From: an uncultured SAR116 cluster alpha proteobacterium
Lineage (GTDB): Bacteria > Pseudomonadota > Alphaproteobacteria > Puniceispirillales > Marisalimonadaceae
Reading direction: 5' to 3'
Assembly (NCBI GenBank): GCA_902539895.1
Contig: CACBMD010000011.1
Coordinates: 1-44,921, forward strand
DNA length: 44,921 nucleotides
The notes under the pieces: model-generated
The model's database searches: none
What the model was told of the DNA's origin: nothing
What the model saw: only the letters and a program-made list of their open reading frames with translations
Program-made: the position numbers and the translations under genes
Shown here: piece after piece, positions 44,530 to 44,921 of the stretch
Layout: every line of letters begins with the position of its first letter
Numbering within the stretch: the stretch's first letter is position 1

Positions 44530-44921
44530 ACGAAGTAAAAAATTTTAAATAATTTTTAAATAATTTATTATTTTTGAGTCTTATATTATCTCCTAATTTG
44601 GGAATAATAAGATAATTTAAAAAAGCTAAAAAAATTCCAATGTAACAAACAATATTTCTTATTTCAAAAAGCCATAGATTATCATTTAGATTATGTTTTA
44701 AAGAAAATTCAGCACTACCCAGTAATACAAAACGCCATATGTTTTCGCCAAAAATACCAGAAAATAAATTATTAAAATACCAACCAGAGAAAATTATTAA
44801 AATAGATAAAACAAATAGAATAAATTTTAAATAATATGATCCTTCTTCTATTTTATTATATAAATGGATATTACAATTATTTTGACCTAAAAATACTACT
44901 AGAATAATCTTAAAAGAAATA
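44513..44921 (-). CDS. NADH-quinone oxidoreductase subunit L-like protein, C-terminal part
   Basis: An open frame enters from the right edge (first codon at 44918-44920) and ends with TGA at 44513-44515, giving 135 residues with no start inside the window. The sequence begins with ISFKIILVVFLGQNN, then a membrane helix LKFILFVLSILIIFSGWYF, and a second, IRNIVCYIGIFLAFLNYLII. The spacing and the pattern around them resemble the C-terminal part of NuoL and related proton-pumping subunits. It ends soon after the second helix, before the long lateral helix of normal NuoL. In alphaproteobacteria nuoN normally precedes birA, but I could not match this to NuoN. It overlaps birA by 17 bases. A related antiporter-like subunit remains possible. 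Confidence 0.5.
   Translation of the reverse strand, partial: ISFKIILVVFLGQNNCNIHLYNKIEEGSYYLKFILFVLSILIIFSGWYFNNLFSGIFGENIWRFVLLGSAEFSLKHNLNDNLWLFEIRNIVCYIGIFLAFLNYLIIPKLGDNIRLKNNKLFKNYLKFFTSYDFNR

Noticed and set aside
1-44921. tRNA, rRNA, CRISPR, insertion sequences, phage or attachment sites
   Set aside because: No gap is longer than about 130 bases, no cloverleaf-like or repeated-spacer structure was seen, and no transposase or integrase gene is present.
44513-44921. Assignment of the right-edge gene as nuoN from its position before birA
   Set aside because: The visible residues continue too far past the last long loop and match the NuoL pattern better than the NuoN C terminus, so position alone was not accepted.

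Overview
The window is 45 kb of strongly AT-rich, gene-dense bacterial chromosome. Protein content and gene order point to an alphaproteobacterium with a streamlined genome: ntrB-ntrC-ntrY-ntrX-trkA-dat-hflX-mazG, pdhA-pdhB(lipoyl)-pdhC-lpd-lipA-coq10, the fused ispDF, a CBP3-type bc1 chaperone, RNase J beside a DUF1467 protein, and the ribD-ribE-ribB-ribH-nusB-thiL chain are all alphaproteobacterial arrangements. The AT bias, abutting convergent genes and missing members of conserved neighbourhoods resemble free-living marine oligotroph lineages. That placement is inferred from gene content only; no rRNA is present to confirm it.

Layout. 1-1156: 3' part of recG. 1160-1878: a DUF502 membrane protein and a divergent promoter region. 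1879-3469: mazG and a YdfG-like SDR. 3466-14076 (minus): ntrB, ntrC, ntrY, ntrX, trkA, D-amino acid aminotransferase, hflX, inositol-monophosphatase-like phosphatase. 14195-16394 (plus): ispDF, pgpA, cinA/pncC domain. 16398-28131 (minus): tpiA, secG, pyrG, kdsA, eno, ftsB, pdhA, pdhB, pdhC, lpd, lipA, coq10. 28253-30115: ppiD-like foldase. 30117-33496 (minus): CBP3 chaperone, plsX, fabH, ihfA, merR. 33570-34001: bamE. 33998-44921 (minus): NuoL-like tail, birA, coaX, rnj, DUF1467, rpiB, glyA, nrdR, ribD, ribE, ribB(X), ribH, nusB, thiL.

How the genes work together. The central block makes and uses acetyl-CoA: enolase feeds glycolysis, the pyruvate dehydrogenase complex is complete (E1 alpha, E1 beta, E2, E3), and LipA makes its lipoate. 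IspDF and COQ10-like proteins serve the isoprenoid/quinone side. KdsA, PlsX, FabH, PgpA, BamE, SecG and the PpiD-like protein serve the envelope. The rib cluster covers riboflavin synthesis except a visible GTP cyclohydrolase II. Two complete two-component pairs (NtrBC, NtrYX) remain, but both regulators lack the sigma-54-contacting GAFTGA loop and NtrC has also lost its Walker B acidic pair.

No tRNA, rRNA, mobile element, CRISPR array or phage gene was recognised, and no gap exceeds about 130 bases. I found no obviously new multi-gene system. The most unusual points are the decayed NtrC ATPase, the loss of hfq and dusB from otherwise preserved neighbourhoods, the RibBX-type enzyme, a truncated NuoL-like gene at the right edge, and five convergent gene pairs whose stop codons overlap or nearly touch.
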